64,000 bases of DNA from Solirubrobacter taibaiensis (GTDB lineage Bacteria > Actinomycetota > Thermoleophilia > Solirubrobacterales > Solirubrobacteraceae), in the NCBI GenBank assembly GCA_027587225.1, contig JAPDDQ010000013.1, positions 62,001 to 126,000 of the forward strand, written 5' to 3'. This document shows positions 16,657 to 25,486 of the stretch, in pieces. Both the position numbers and the translations under genes were made by a program. Every line of letters starts with the position of its first letter. The stretch's first letter is position 1. The notes below the pieces were generated by a model. That model was not told the origin of the DNA. It searched no databases and worked only from the letters and a program-made list of their open reading frames with translations.

Positions 16657-17115
16657 TCGGCGCGAAGGTGGCGCGGGCCAGGCGGGCCAGATCCTGCGGG
16701 GCGAGCTCGATCTCGAGGCCGCGGCGGCCGCCGCTGACGTGGATCGTGGGGTGCTCGGTGGCGGATTCGTCGATGACGGTGGGCAGCGCCTTGCGTTGGC
16801 CGAGCGGGGAGATGCCGCCGGCGACGTAGCCGGTCGTGCGCTCGGCCTGCTTGATATCGGCCATCTGGGCCTTCTTCGCGCGTTGCGCGCTCGCGAGCGC
16901 TTGAGGTCCAGCTGGCGCTCGACGGGGACGATCGCGACGGTCAGTTGGCCGTCGACACTGGCCACGAGCGTCTTGAACACGACGGCTGGGTTCAGGCCCA
17001 GGCGCTCGGCCGCTTCCAGCCCGAACGACTCGTGCTTGGGGTCGTGCTCGTAGGCGTGGGTCGTGTAGGCGACCTTGGCCTTGTCGAGGGCTCTTGTGGC
17101 GGGAGTGGCGCTCAT
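16634..17115 (-). pseudogene. YbaK/EbsC-type aminoacyl-tRNA deacylase, frameshifted
   Basis: The ATG at 17115 opens a YbaK-like reading frame (PATRALDKAKVAYTTHAYEH, VFKTLVASVDGQLTVAIVPV, RQLDLK) that runs out of homology at about 16902. The family sequence resumes in another frame (MADIKQAERTTGYVAGGISP, LGQRKALPTVIDES, SGGRRGLEIELAPQDL) and ends at 16634. Adding one base near 16900-16901 would restore LKALASAQRAKKAQMADI as a continuous protein of about 160 residues. Intact members hydrolyse mischarged Cys- or Ala-tRNA(Pro). The frameshift may be real or a sequencing error; the intact second half argues for a recent event or an error. The 3' end overlaps the lipoprotein gene by 23 bp. Confidence 0.78.
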
Positions 17116-17130
17116 CTGTAACTTGCGGCC

Positions 17131-17595
17131 ATGCGCCGCTTGAGCCTATTGCTTGCCGTGTCGTTCTTCGTGCTCGCCTCCGACGCCGCGGCGATGATCC
17201 AGATCGACCGTGGGATCGCGGGTGCCCGGCTGGGCGCCACGCGCGATGACGTACGCGCGGCGCTCGGGAAGCCGACCAAATCGGCCGGCGGCACGAACGA
17301 GTTCGGCCGCTGGGTCCGGTACGACTTCGCCGGTGGGCTGCGGGTGTTCTTCCAGGGCCGCACGAACGTGACGTCGGTGACGACGACAGGGCTGGGCGAC
17401 CGGACGGCGAAGGGCGTCGGCGTGGGTTCCACGGAGGCCGACGTGACGGCCAACGTGCCCAAGGTGAAGTGCGAGACGTTCGAGACCATCCGGTCCTGCC
17501 ACACGAGTGACTTGTTGCCGGGGAAGCGGGTAACCGACTTCCTCATCACGAACGGGAAGGTCGCCCGCATCACCGTGGGCATCGTGATCGACTAG
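17131..17595 (+). CDS. Small secreted protein of unknown function
   Basis: 154 residues with a signal peptide (MRRLSLLLAVSFFVLASDAAA). The mature part starts IQIDRGIAGARLGATRDDVRAALGKP, a pattern seen in many secreted actinobacterial proteins with a SmpA/OmlA-like small beta fold, and has two Cys (KCETF, RSCHT) that could form a disulfide. No enzymatic motif is visible. It is divergent from the frameshifted ybaK with only 15 bp between starts, and 17 bp upstream of the ligase-like gene. Confidence 0.72.
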   Translation: MRRLSLLLAVSFFVLASDAAAMIQIDRGIAGARLGATRDDVRAALGKPTKSAGGTNEFGRWVRYDFAGGLRVFFQGRTNVTSVTTTGLGDRTAKGVGVGSTEADVTANVPKVKCETFETIRSCHTSDLLPGKRVTDFLITNGKVARITVGIVID

Positions 17596-17612
17596 GGGGA
17601 AGGGACGAAGCC

Positions 17613-19088
17613 ATGGGTGACGAGGTCGCCGATACCACGTTCAGCCGTGAGAACCGGCAGCGCTACCGCGACAAGGTCAAGCTGTGCCTGGACGTCTTCG
17701 CGCGGATGCTTGCCGAGGCCCGCTTCGACCCCGACAAGCGCTCGATCGGACTGGAGATCGAGCTCAACCTGACGGAGGAGACCGGCGACCCGGCGATGGC
17801 CAACACGCACGTGTTGGAGCTGATCGCCGACGACGACTTCCAGACGGAGCTCGCGCAGTTCAACATCGAGATCAACATCCCGCCGCGCAGGTTGGAGGGA
17901 GCGGTCTTCGGCGAGCTCGAGGAGACCGTGCGGCGCGACCTCAATCACGCCGAGCAGCAGGCCCAGCTGGCCCACGCGCACATGATGATCATCGGGATCC
18001 TCCCGACGCTGACGGAGCAGCTGCTGAACGGCGAGGCGCTGTCGGCCAACCCGCGCTACAAGCTCCTGAACGAGCAGATCTTCGCAGCGCGCGGGGAGGA
18101 TCTGGAGATCAACATCGCGGGTGTCGAGCGGCTGGCCATCCTGGCCGACACGATCGCCCCCGAGGCGGCGTGCACGTCGGTCCAGCTCCACCAGCTCGTC
18201 GATCCCGCGGCCTTCGGCGCGCACTGGAACGCGGCGCAGGCGATCGCGGGCGTGCAGCTCGCGATCGGCGCGAACTCGCCGTTCTTCTTCGGGCGTGAGC
18301 TGTGGCGGGAGACGCGGATCGCCTTGTTCGAGCAGACCACGGACACGCGGCCGGAGGAGCTCAAGGCCCAGGGCGTGCGCCCGCGGGTGTGGTTCGGCGA
18401 GCGCTGGATCACGTCGATCTTCGACCTGTTCGAGGAGAACGTCCGCTACTTCCCGGCGCTGCTGCCGGTGGTCGAGGACGAGGACCCGGTGGCGGTGCTC
18501 GAGTCTGGCGGCGCGCCGAAGCTGCAGGAGCTGCGGCTGCACAACGGCACGATCTACCGTTGGAACCGGCCGATCTATGACATCGCGGGTGGGCAGCCGC
18601 ACCTGCGCGTGGAGAACCGCGTGCTGCCGGCCGGGCCGACGATCGTCGACACCGTCGCGAACGCCGCCTTCTACTACGGGCTCGTGCGGATGCTGGTCGA
18701 CGACGAGCGGCCCGTGTGGACGCAGATGTCGTTCTCGGCCGCCACCGACAACTTCTACGCGGGGGCCAAGGACGGGCTGGATGCGCGTGTGTACTGGCCT
18801 GGTGTGGGTGAGGCGCCCGCGACCGAGCTCGTGCTGCGGCGGCTGTTGCCGCTGGCGCGCGAGGGGCTGGCGCGGTGGGAGGTCGACTCGGGCGACGCCG
18901 ACCGATTGATGGAGATCATCGAGCGCCGCTGCGTCGATCAGGTCAACGGCGCTTCGTGGCAGGCCGCGGCCTTCCACAAGCTCTACGACCGCCTCGACCG
19001 CGCCGACGCCCTGCGCGAGATGACCATCCGCTACCGCGACCACATGCACTCCAACGAACCGGTGCACACCTGGCCCTTGCCGTCATAG
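17613..19088 (+). CDS. Glutamate-cysteine ligase family protein
   Basis: 491 residues with a good Shine-Dalgarno (GGGGGAAGGGA) before the ATG. RSIGLEIELNLT, AQFNIEINIPPRRLEG, HAHMMIIGILPTLT, ACTSVQLHQLVDP and GANSPFFFGRELWRETRIAL match the GCS2/carboxylate-amine ligase fold, with Glu-rich metal-binding strands (EIELN, NIEIN). Members join glutamate to an amine or cysteine using ATP. The specific product, whether gamma-glutamylcysteine, an EgtA-type role or another compound, cannot be decided. No glutathione, mycothiol or ergothioneine genes are adjacent. Confidence 0.75.
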   Translation: MGDEVADTTFSRENRQRYRDKVKLCLDVFARMLAEARFDPDKRSIGLEIELNLTEETGDPAMANTHVLELIADDDFQTELAQFNIEINIPPRRLEGAVFGELEETVRRDLNHAEQQAQLAHAHMMIIGILPTLTEQLLNGEALSANPRYKLLNEQIFAARGEDLEINIAGVERLAILADTIAPEAACTSVQLHQLVDPAAFGAHWNAAQAIAGVQLAIGANSPFFFGRELWRETRIALFEQTTDTRPEELKAQGVRPRVWFGERWITSIFDLFEENVRYFPALLPVVEDEDPVAVLESGGAPKLQELRLHNGTIYRWNRPIYDIAGGQPHLRVENRVLPAGPTIVDTVANAAFYYGLVRMLVDDERPVWTQMSFSAATDNFYAGAKDGLDARVYWPGVGEAPATELVLRRLLPLAREGLARWEVDSGDADRLMEIIERRCVDQVNGASWQAAAFHKLYDRLDRADALREMTIRYRDHMHSNEPVHTWPLPS

Positions 19089-19112
19089 GGCCGCGTGTGG
19101 GAGGGTCGACGC

Positions 19113-20771
19113 ATGCGCCTCGTCCTTGTCGCCTTGGCGGCGCTGCTGTTGTCGGCTGCGCCCGCACACGCCCAGAGCTTCGCGCAGCTGCCCGGTGAGG
19201 GCGGCTGCATCCTGCAGACCGGCATCGACCTCGACGACTTCGAGGAGGACGGTGACGCGCCGACCGGCTGTGGGCGAGCCGGCGGCCTGATCAGCGCCGA
19301 CGGCGTGGTGTTGTCGCCCGACGGCAAGCACGCGTATGTCGTGGCCGGCGGCGGCGCGGTGAGCGGCTCGAACGGGGTCGCGCTGTTCGGTCGGGACGGC
19401 ACGAACGGTGCGTTGGCGGCCGGCGCGTGCGTGACCGCGACGGGCGGGGACGGGCGGGTCGGCTCCGACGGGCTGTGCGCGCGGGCCAACGCGTTGCGCG
19501 GTGCCGCGGCGCTGGCGTTCTCTCCCGACGGGCGTTTCGCCTACGTGGCCGCGACGGGGTCGAACGCGATCTCCTGGTTCGAGCGCGACGCTGCCACGGG
19601 CGCACTGACGCAGCGCGGCTGCGTCAAGCACGTGTTCGGGATCGGCGAGGCGTGCTCGGGCGGCTATGCGCTCGACGGCGCGTCGGGGGTCGCGGTGAGC
19701 CCGGACGGCAAGCACGTCTACGTGGCGGCCAGTCGCAGCAACGCGGTGGCGGTGTTCACGCGCGACGAGACCACGGGTGCGTTGACCGAGGTGGGGTGCG
19801 TCAGCGACACGGGCTCGGACGGCGCGTGCACCGACGGCACCGCCCTGGCCGGGGCGGGCGAGGTGCTCATCGCGGCCGACGGCGCCGACGTTTACGTCAT
19901 CTCCGCGCTCTCCGCGTCGGTCACGGCGTTCCGGCGCGAGGCGACGACGGGCAAGCTCACGGGCAACGGCTGCCTGCTGGCGGATGCTCCCGCCGGAGGA
20001 CCGTGCACGAGCGTGAAGTCGCTCGAGGGCGCGGCCGGCGGGGCGATCACGGCCGACGGGCGAGCGCTGTACGTGGCCGGCGAGGTGGAGGGCACCTTGA
20101 CGGCGCTCACGCGTGATCCGGGGACCGGCAAGCTGTCCGCGGCGGGGTGCTGGCAGGCCCGCGAGCCGCGCGAGGACGAAGTCGTCGACCCCGACGACTA
20201 CTACGGCGAGGAAGAGGGCGAAGCGATCCCGGGCTGCGAGCGGGTGCTCGGGCTCGGTTCGGTGACGGACGTCGCGGTCGCCGCCGACGGGCGGTCCGTC
20301 TTCGCCGCCGGCGACTACTCGCTGGCCGCCTTCACGCGCGATCCGTCCAGCGGGGCGCTGGCCGCGCTGGGGTGCGTGCAGAGCTACGCGTACTTGAAGG
20401 CGTGCTCGGTGGCACGCGGGCTCGGTTCCAGCTCCGGGATCGCGGCGAGTAGCGACGGCCGCAACCTCTACGTCACCAACGCGTCGACCAACAGCGTCAC
20501 CGTCTTCGCGGCCTCCGTGGCGATCGCGTCCTCGTCGGCCCGCGTGTCACGGGCGGGCACGATCCGCGTCCGGCTGACGTGCCCCCAGGGCCGCGTGTGC
20601 ACGGGTGACGTGCGGGTCGCGGGCGCCCGGGCGGCGCGCTACCGGCTCGCCTCGGGCAAGGCCCGCGCGGTCACCGTCCGCGTGGCCCGCGGGGCCGCAC
20701 GCCGCCACGTCGGGGTGGTCGTCGCCCGCGACGGCCGCGCCGAAGTCCGCCGCCGCGTCACCCTCCGCTGA
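19113..20771 (+). CDS. Secreted beta-propeller (lactonase-like) protein
   Basis: 552 residues from ATG 19113, chosen because GGGAGGG lies about 8 bp upstream; GTG 19095 is an alternative. The signal peptide is MRLVLVALAALLLSAAPAHA. Seven or so repeats follow (about 45-465), each with an SPDGKHVYVAA-type strand, a VAVFTRDETTGALTEVGCV strand and a C-terminal Cys pair, the form of YVTN/lactonase-like propellers. The last 95 residues are a basic Ig-like or RHS-like tail. An enzymatic role is not supported; propellers of this kind are often surface or scaffold proteins. The stop lies inside a palindrome. Confidence 0.8.
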   Translation: MRLVLVALAALLLSAAPAHAQSFAQLPGEGGCILQTGIDLDDFEEDGDAPTGCGRAGGLISADGVVLSPDGKHAYVVAGGGAVSGSNGVALFGRDGTNGALAAGACVTATGGDGRVGSDGLCARANALRGAAALAFSPDGRFAYVAATGSNAISWFERDAATGALTQRGCVKHVFGIGEACSGGYALDGASGVAVSPDGKHVYVAASRSNAVAVFTRDETTGALTEVGCVSDTGSDGACTDGTALAGAGEVLIAADGADVYVISALSASVTAFRREATTGKLTGNGCLLADAPAGGPCTSVKSLEGAAGGAITADGRALYVAGEVEGTLTALTRDPGTGKLSAAGCWQAREPREDEVVDPDDYYGEEEGEAIPGCERVLGLGSVTDVAVAADGRSVFAAGDYSLAAFTRDPSSGALAALGCVQSYAYLKACSVARGLGSSSGIAASSDGRNLYVTNASTNSVTVFAASVAIASSSARVSRAGTIRVRLTCPQGRVCTGDVRVAGARAARYRLASGKARAVTVRVARGAARRHVGVVVARDGRAEVRRRVTLR

Positions 20772-20830
20772 ACCTAAAGGGCCTGGCCCTTTAGGTTCAC
20801 GCGCTTCCTAAAGGGGCCTGGCCCCTTTAG
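20769..20830. repeat. Two adjacent REP-like palindromes
   Basis: Hairpin 1 (20769-20799) has a 14-bp perfect stem beginning TGAACCTAAAGGGC with loop CTG. Hairpin 2 (20808-20830) has a 10-bp stem CTAAAGGGGC with the same CTG loop. They share the core TAAAGGG(G)C-CTG-GC(C)CCTTTA. They may act as terminators after the propeller gene, but the near-identical pair without T tracts looks like REP elements, which in other bacteria are moved by RAYT-type Y1 transposases. Confidence 0.6.
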
Positions 20831-20840
20831 ATTCGCCCGC

Positions 20841-23747
20841 GTGCTCGCGGTGCTCGGGTTGGTGCTGGCGCGGGCCCGCCGGCGGGCGGGTGCGCTGCTC
20901 GCGGTCGCCGTGGGTGTGGCGGCGGCCGCGGCCGTGGTGCTGGCGGCCGGGCCGCTCACGCTCGTCGCGCGGGACGCGGCGATGGAGCGGTCGCTGGCCG
21001 GCGCGAGCTCGAGTGAGCGGGCGCTGCGGCTGACGGTCCAGCGCGCGGGGGAGCGTGAGGGCGGCTCCGGTGTGCTGGCGGGGCTGGAGACACAGGTGCG
21101 GTCCGGCTTCCCGGGCGCGGGGGCGCGGGCGGTGCGCTTCAGCGGGCGAACCGTCGGGCGCACGCCGGTGGTGCTCGCCGGGGTGGACGGGCTCGCCGGG
21201 TTCGTGCGGCTGAGCTCTGGGCGTTTGCCGACGCGCTGTGACGCGCGTGTGTGCGAGGTGATCGCGCTGACCGAGCGCGCGCCGGCGGCGGTGCGCCTGC
21301 AGGATGCGCGGCTGCTCGTGGTCGGTCGCGGGCGCCTCGACGGCGTACCGCTCGGTCCGTTGCCGCCCCGGGCGGGAGGCTTGGACGCGGGCGCGACGTT
21401 CCTTGTCGCCGACGGCGTCGAGCCCTTGCTCGCGTTGGAGGCGCTGGACGGGTTGCCGCGCACCTTCGCGTGGACGCGCGTGGTCGATGCCGCCACCGTT
21501 CATCCGTGGAACGCGGACCGGGTGTTGCGCGAGTTCGCCGACGTCCAGGACGCGTTCTCCGGCACCGTCGACGGCGCGCAGGTCGCGCTGCCGACCGCGC
21601 CGATCGCGGCGGAGTTGGCCCGCGGGAAGGCCGCAGCGGCGTTCGCGCTGATCGTCGCCGGACTGGCCGCCACGATCCTGCTCGCGTTCGCCGCCTTCGC
21701 CGCCGCCGAGCGCCACGACGACGTGGCCGCCGAGGTCCGCCGCCTGCGCGCGATGGCCGCGAAGCGCCGCCACGTCGCGACGCTCGTCGTGGGCGAGCCC
21801 GCGGTGCCCGCGCTGGTGGGCGTGCTGGCGGGCGCGGCGATCGCGCTCGGGGCGACCGCGGCGCTCTCGGCGGAGGCCGTGCGGGAGGGGTTCCTCACGT
21901 CTGGGACGTTGTTCGTGGGCGGTGCGTTGTGGCTCGCGGCGGTCGTGCTCATCGGCAGCGTGCTCGCCGGGGCGCAGTCGCGCGGCGTGCGGATCGCGCT
22001 CGAGGCCGCGTGCGTGGTGGTGCTCGGCGGGATCGTGTGGCAGGCGGCGTCGCGCGGGAGCGTGGACGCGGGGGAGCTCGCGGCCGGCGGGACCGTCGAT
22101 CCGGTGCTCATCCTCGCGCCGGGGGCGGCGGCGCTCGCCTGTGGGTTGCTCGCGCTGCGGGTGGTGCCGGCGGGCCTGCGCGGGCTGGCTCGGGCGGCCG
22201 AGCGGTTGCCGGTCGGGCCGTATCTCACGCTCGTCGCGCTGGCGCGCCAGCCCGCGCGGACGGCCGCGGCGGTCGCGGTGGTGGCGGTGGCCGCGGCGGC
22301 GGGGACGTTCGCGCTCGGCCACGCGCGCACGCTGCAGCAGGGCGCGCTCGACCAGGCCGCGTACCGGACGGCCGGCGACGTGCGCGGGCTCGCTCCCGCT
22401 CCCGGCGCGCGGCCGACGGCGGACGAGACGCCGATCGTGCGGATCGACGCCGAGACGCTCGGGCGGCCGCTGCCGGTGCAGGTGCTCGGGGTCGGCGCCG
22501 ACGCGCTGCCGCGGCTGCCCGGCTGGCGTGAGGACTTCAGCGCGGTCCCGATCGCGACGCTCGCGAAGCGGCTCGAAGGTGACCCGAAGGGCCTTGACGT
22601 CGAGGGAGTCGAACTCCCGGTCGAGGCGCGCGAGATCGCGCTGCCGCTCACGCTGACGGGCGCCCGCGCGGTGATCCAGCTCGCCATCCAACGCCCTGAC
22701 GGGACGTTCGGGCGCCTGTTCTCCGACGAGGTGCCACCGGGCGAGCACGTGCTCCGTGCGCCGGTCACGCGGCTCGATCGTGGCGGGCGCGTCGTCGCGC
22801 TCGAGGTCGCGCTCGGGCCCGGCGGGAGCGGCACGAGCGACCTCGGCGAAGTCATCCCGGGCGAGCTGCGAGCCACGCTCGCGGACGGCCGCCGCGCGAT
22901 CCTGACGGACTTCACGGAATGGATGCCGAGCAGCGGCGGGAGCTTCACCGGCGGCCGGTTCTCGTACTCGATCGCGGGCGTCGCCGGGTACCTGGGCATC
23001 CGCCCGCAGCAGCCGTCGGCGCGCGAGCCGATCCCGGTCCTGGCCACGCGCGCACTCGCCGCGCGCACGCAAGGGAACCTCGTGCTGCGGCTCCCGGGCG
23101 GCGGGCAGACGCGCGTGCAGGTCGTCGGCACGATCCGCCACGTCCCGACCACCGGCGCGGGCGAGGCGATGATCGCCGACGTCGGCCGCCTGTTCGCCGC
23201 GCTCAACACGCAGTACCCCGGCCTCGCGTCGATCTCCGAGCACTGGCGGATCGGCCCCGCGCCGCCCGCCGGCCGCGAGCTGCGCCTGACCGACCTGGCC
23301 GCGGCGGCCGCCGCCGACCCGCTCTCCCGCGGCGTGCTCGCGGCGCTGCGCGGCCTGGCGCTGCTCGGTGCGCTCGTCGCCCTCGCCGCGGTGGCGCTCG
23401 CCGTCGCCGCGACCGTCCACGACCGCGGCGGCGAACAGGCCGAGCTGGAAGCGATCGGCGTGCCGCCGCGGACCCTGCGCGCACAGATGATCGCGGCCGC
23501 CGCCGTCACCGCGCTGGCCGGCCTCGCGGCGGGGCTGCTGGGCGGCGCCGCGCTGACCGGCCTGTTCACCGACCTCGTCGCGCTCGGCGCGGACGGCCGT
23601 CGCCCGCTCCCCGAGTTGCTGCCGGCGTTCCCGTGGCCGCTCGCCACGATCGCGGTCACCGCGGCCGCGTTCGCCGCCGTCCTGGCCGCCACCGGCCAGG
23701 CCAGCCGCGCGTTCCGGGGCGATGCCGTGGGGAGGCTCCGCGCGTGA
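20841..23747 (+). CDS. FtsX-type ABC transporter permease
   Basis: 968 residues from a GTG start. One membrane segment near residue 10-35 (LARARRRAGALLAVAVGVAA) precedes a long outer domain. A first FtsX core lies at about 260-440 with several hydrophobic helices (AAFALIVAGLAATILLAFAA, ALVGVLAGAAIALGATAAL). A second, C-terminal FtsX core lies at about 830-950 (LRGLALLGALVALAAVALAV, AAAVTALAGLAAGLLGGAAL). MacB/LolCE-type permeases of this size move lipids, peptides or lipoproteins with an ATPase partner, and the double ATPase gene follows on the same strand. The substrate is unknown. There is no clear Shine-Dalgarno beside the GTG. Confidence 0.8.
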   Translation: MLAVLGLVLARARRRAGALLAVAVGVAAAAAVVLAAGPLTLVARDAAMERSLAGASSSERALRLTVQRAGEREGGSGVLAGLETQVRSGFPGAGARAVRFSGRTVGRTPVVLAGVDGLAGFVRLSSGRLPTRCDARVCEVIALTERAPAAVRLQDARLLVVGRGRLDGVPLGPLPPRAGGLDAGATFLVADGVEPLLALEALDGLPRTFAWTRVVDAATVHPWNADRVLREFADVQDAFSGTVDGAQVALPTAPIAAELARGKAAAAFALIVAGLAATILLAFAAFAAAERHDDVAAEVRRLRAMAAKRRHVATLVVGEPAVPALVGVLAGAAIALGATAALSAEAVREGFLTSGTLFVGGALWLAAVVLIGSVLAGAQSRGVRIALEAACVVVLGGIVWQAASRGSVDAGELAAGGTVDPVLILAPGAAALACGLLALRVVPAGLRGLARAAERLPVGPYLTLVALARQPARTAAAVAVVAVAAAAGTFALGHARTLQQGALDQAAYRTAGDVRGLAPAPGARPTADETPIVRIDAETLGRPLPVQVLGVGADALPRLPGWREDFSAVPIATLAKRLEGDPKGLDVEGVELPVEAREIALPLTLTGARAVIQLAIQRPDGTFGRLFSDEVPPGEHVLRAPVTRLDRGGRVVALEVALGPGGSGTSDLGEVIPGELRATLADGRRAILTDFTEWMPSSGGSFTGGRFSYSIAGVAGYLGIRPQQPSAREPIPVLATRALAARTQGNLVLRLPGGGQTRVQVVGTIRHVPTTGAGEAMIADVGRLFAALNTQYPGLASISEHWRIGPAPPAGRELRLTDLAAAAAADPLSRGVLAALRGLALLGALVALAAVALAVAATVHDRGGEQAELEAIGVPPRTLRAQMIAAAAVTALAGLAAGLLGGAALTGLFTDLVALGADGRRPLPELLPAFPWPLATIAVTAAAFAAVLAATGQASRAFRGDAVGRLRA

Positions 23748-23816
23748 GGCCCGGCGGAGAGACCGCGCGGGGCGGCGGCGCGAGCGCGCGGGGCGGCGGT
23801 GAGCCGGCGCGTTGGT

Positions 23817-23867
23817 GGGGGTATGCCCGGAAACGTCCGTCTGGCGGACGTTTGTGGGCATACCCCC
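23817..23867. terminator. Long perfect hairpin between permease and ATPase genes
   Basis: Outer stem GGGGGTATGCCC/GGGCATACCCC (23817-23828 with 23856-23867), a 2-nt internal loop, inner stem AAACGTCCG/CGGACGTTT (23831-23839 with 23845-23853) and a 5-nt loop. It lies 16 bp before the ATPase start with no T tract. It may attenuate or set the ratio of the two genes, or stabilise mRNA, rather than act as a final terminator. Confidence 0.5.
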
Positions 23868-23882
23868 TCGGAGGGGGCGGGC

Positions 23883-25415
23883 GTGGCTGAGCGGGCCGTC
23901 GATGCGCGCAAGCTGTTCGTGGTGCACGAGAGCGCGACGGGGAACGTCGTGTCGCTGCAAGGGGCTTCGCTCCAGGTCGATGTGGGCGAGCTCGTGGCGG
24001 TGATGGGGCCGAGTGGGTCCGGGAAGTCGACGCTGCTCAACTGCTTGGCCGGGCTGCAGTCGATCACCGCGGGGCAACTCCGTGTCGAAGGGCCCGTCGC
24101 CACCGTCGCGCAGGACGCGGCCAAGGCGCTCGGTGACGATCAGGCGATCGCGCAGCGGATCGCGCTCCGCGCGCGGCTCGCCGGAACGCGCCGCAAGGCC
24201 GCGCAACACCGGGCTGAGCTCCTCCTCGCGCGCGTGGGCCTCGAGGGCCGCGGCCAGGCTCGCCGCGCGCAGCTGTCCGGCGGCGAGCAGCAGCGTGCCG
24301 CGCTCTGTGTCGCGATCGCGGCCCGGCCACGACTCCTGCTGGTCGACGAGGTCACCGGCCAGCTCGACGCCAACACCGGCCGGGGCATCCTCGAACTCCT
24401 CAAAGCGCTCGCGCACGACGAGGGCGCGGCGGTGTTGCTCGCCACGCACGATCCGCGCGCGACGGAGGTCGCCGACCGCACGGTGACCATCCGCGACGGC
24501 CGTGTGACCGGCGAGTACCAAGGCCGCAACGGGCGCCGCTACGTGTTCGTCGACGACGGCGGCCTGCTCCGCCTCGACCCCGACGACCTCCAGGCGGCCG
24601 GGATCGCCGGCAACGCGGAGGTCAGCCTCGCGCCCGGCGCCCTGATCCTGCGCGGCACGCACAAAGCGCAATTGCGCGACGTGTCGCACCGACCCGAACT
24701 CAAGGGCGGCGACGAGCTCGTCCGCCTCGAGCACGTGCGCCGCCGGTTCCGCACCCGCGCGGAGACGGTGGACGCGGTCGCCGGCGTGAACCTCGCCCTC
24801 AAGGCGGGAGCGTTCCACGCGCTCGTCGGCCCGTCCGGCTGCGGGAAGACGAGCCTCCTGCACCTGATCGCGGGCCTGGACCGCCCCGACCACGGCCGCG
24901 TGACGATCGGCCACCACGACCTGAGCCACGAGGACCGCGCCGGCCTTGCCCGCGTGCGCCGGGAGCTGATCGCCGTCGTCCCGCAGGTCAGCGCGCTGGT
25001 CGCCGGCCTCTCGACCCTCGACAACGTCGCGCTCGGCCTGCGCGCTCGCGGCACCACAGCCAAAGTCGCAAAGCAGGCGGCGTATGCGGCCCTCGCCGAG
25101 CTCGACTTGCAAGATCTCGCCCACCGCCCCGCCGGCGGCCTCTCCGGCGGCGAGCGCCAACGCGCGGCCCTCGCCCGCGCGTTCGCGACGAACGCGGCGC
25201 TGATCGTTGCCGACGAGCCCACCGCCAACCTCGACGAGGCCAACGCCATCAAGGTCGCGGAGCTGCTCGCCACGAAGGCGCTCAGCGGCGCCTGCGTCGT
25301 GTGCGCCACCCACGACGCCTCCGTCACGGCGCGCGCCACCACGGTCATCGCCATGCGCGACGGGAAAGTGGCTCCGGGCGCAGGCGGTGCACAGGCTCCC
25401 CCTGCGATCGCCTAG
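23883..25415 (+). CDS. ABC transporter with two fused ATPase domains
   Basis: 510 residues from GTG 23883, which follows GGAGGGGG by about 6 bp; in-frame sequence further upstream runs through the hairpin and is not family-like. ATPase 1 (about 5-205): Walker A GPSGSGKST, signature LSGGEQQR, Walker B LLLVDEVTG, His-switch ATHD. A roughly 70-residue linker follows. ATPase 2 (about 280-500): Walker A GPSGCGKTS, signature LSGGERQR, Walker B LIVADEPT, switch ATHD. Both sites appear catalytically complete. ATPase 1 has a short alpha-beta subdomain between Walker A and signature. It is the partner of the preceding FtsX-type permease, giving an exporter-like complex. Most MacB/LolD-type systems use two copies of a single-domain ATPase, so the fusion is less usual. 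Confidence 0.87.
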   Translation: MAERAVDARKLFVVHESATGNVVSLQGASLQVDVGELVAVMGPSGSGKSTLLNCLAGLQSITAGQLRVEGPVATVAQDAAKALGDDQAIAQRIALRARLAGTRRKAAQHRAELLLARVGLEGRGQARRAQLSGGEQQRAALCVAIAARPRLLLVDEVTGQLDANTGRGILELLKALAHDEGAAVLLATHDPRATEVADRTVTIRDGRVTGEYQGRNGRRYVFVDDGGLLRLDPDDLQAAGIAGNAEVSLAPGALILRGTHKAQLRDVSHRPELKGGDELVRLEHVRRRFRTRAETVDAVAGVNLALKAGAFHALVGPSGCGKTSLLHLIAGLDRPDHGRVTIGHHDLSHEDRAGLARVRRELIAVVPQVSALVAGLSTLDNVALGLRARGTTAKVAKQAAYAALAELDLQDLAHRPAGGLSGGERQRAALARAFATNAALIVADEPTANLDEANAIKVAELLATKALSGACVVCATHDASVTARATTVIAMRDGKVAPGAGGAQAPPAIA

Positions 25416-25450
25416 TGCAAACGCGCCACGTCACATCCGGGACCCGCATC

Positions 25451-25476
25451 GTTTCCAGCCGAAACGGCATGGGCAG
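25451..25476 (+). promoter_or_regulatory. Candidate sigma-B/F-type promoter (weaker)
   Basis: GTTT (25451-25454), 16 bp spacer, GGGCAG (25471-25476). This matches the SigB/SigF form at -35 and at 4 of 6 positions of GGGTAT. The -10 ends 10 nt before ATG 25487, the same distance as in the promoter candidate of the other RsbW-like gene. GTTTC/GAAAC at 25451-25465 is also an inverted repeat. Confidence 0.35.
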
Positions 25477-25486
25477 CCGAGCATTG

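Noticed and set aside
20808-25313. Minus-strand open frame of about 1500 codons opposite the ABC transporter genes
   Set aside because: Its translation is low-complexity Arg/Gly/Ala-rich without domains, while both genes on the plus strand show complete family motifs. It is a shadow caused by high GC.
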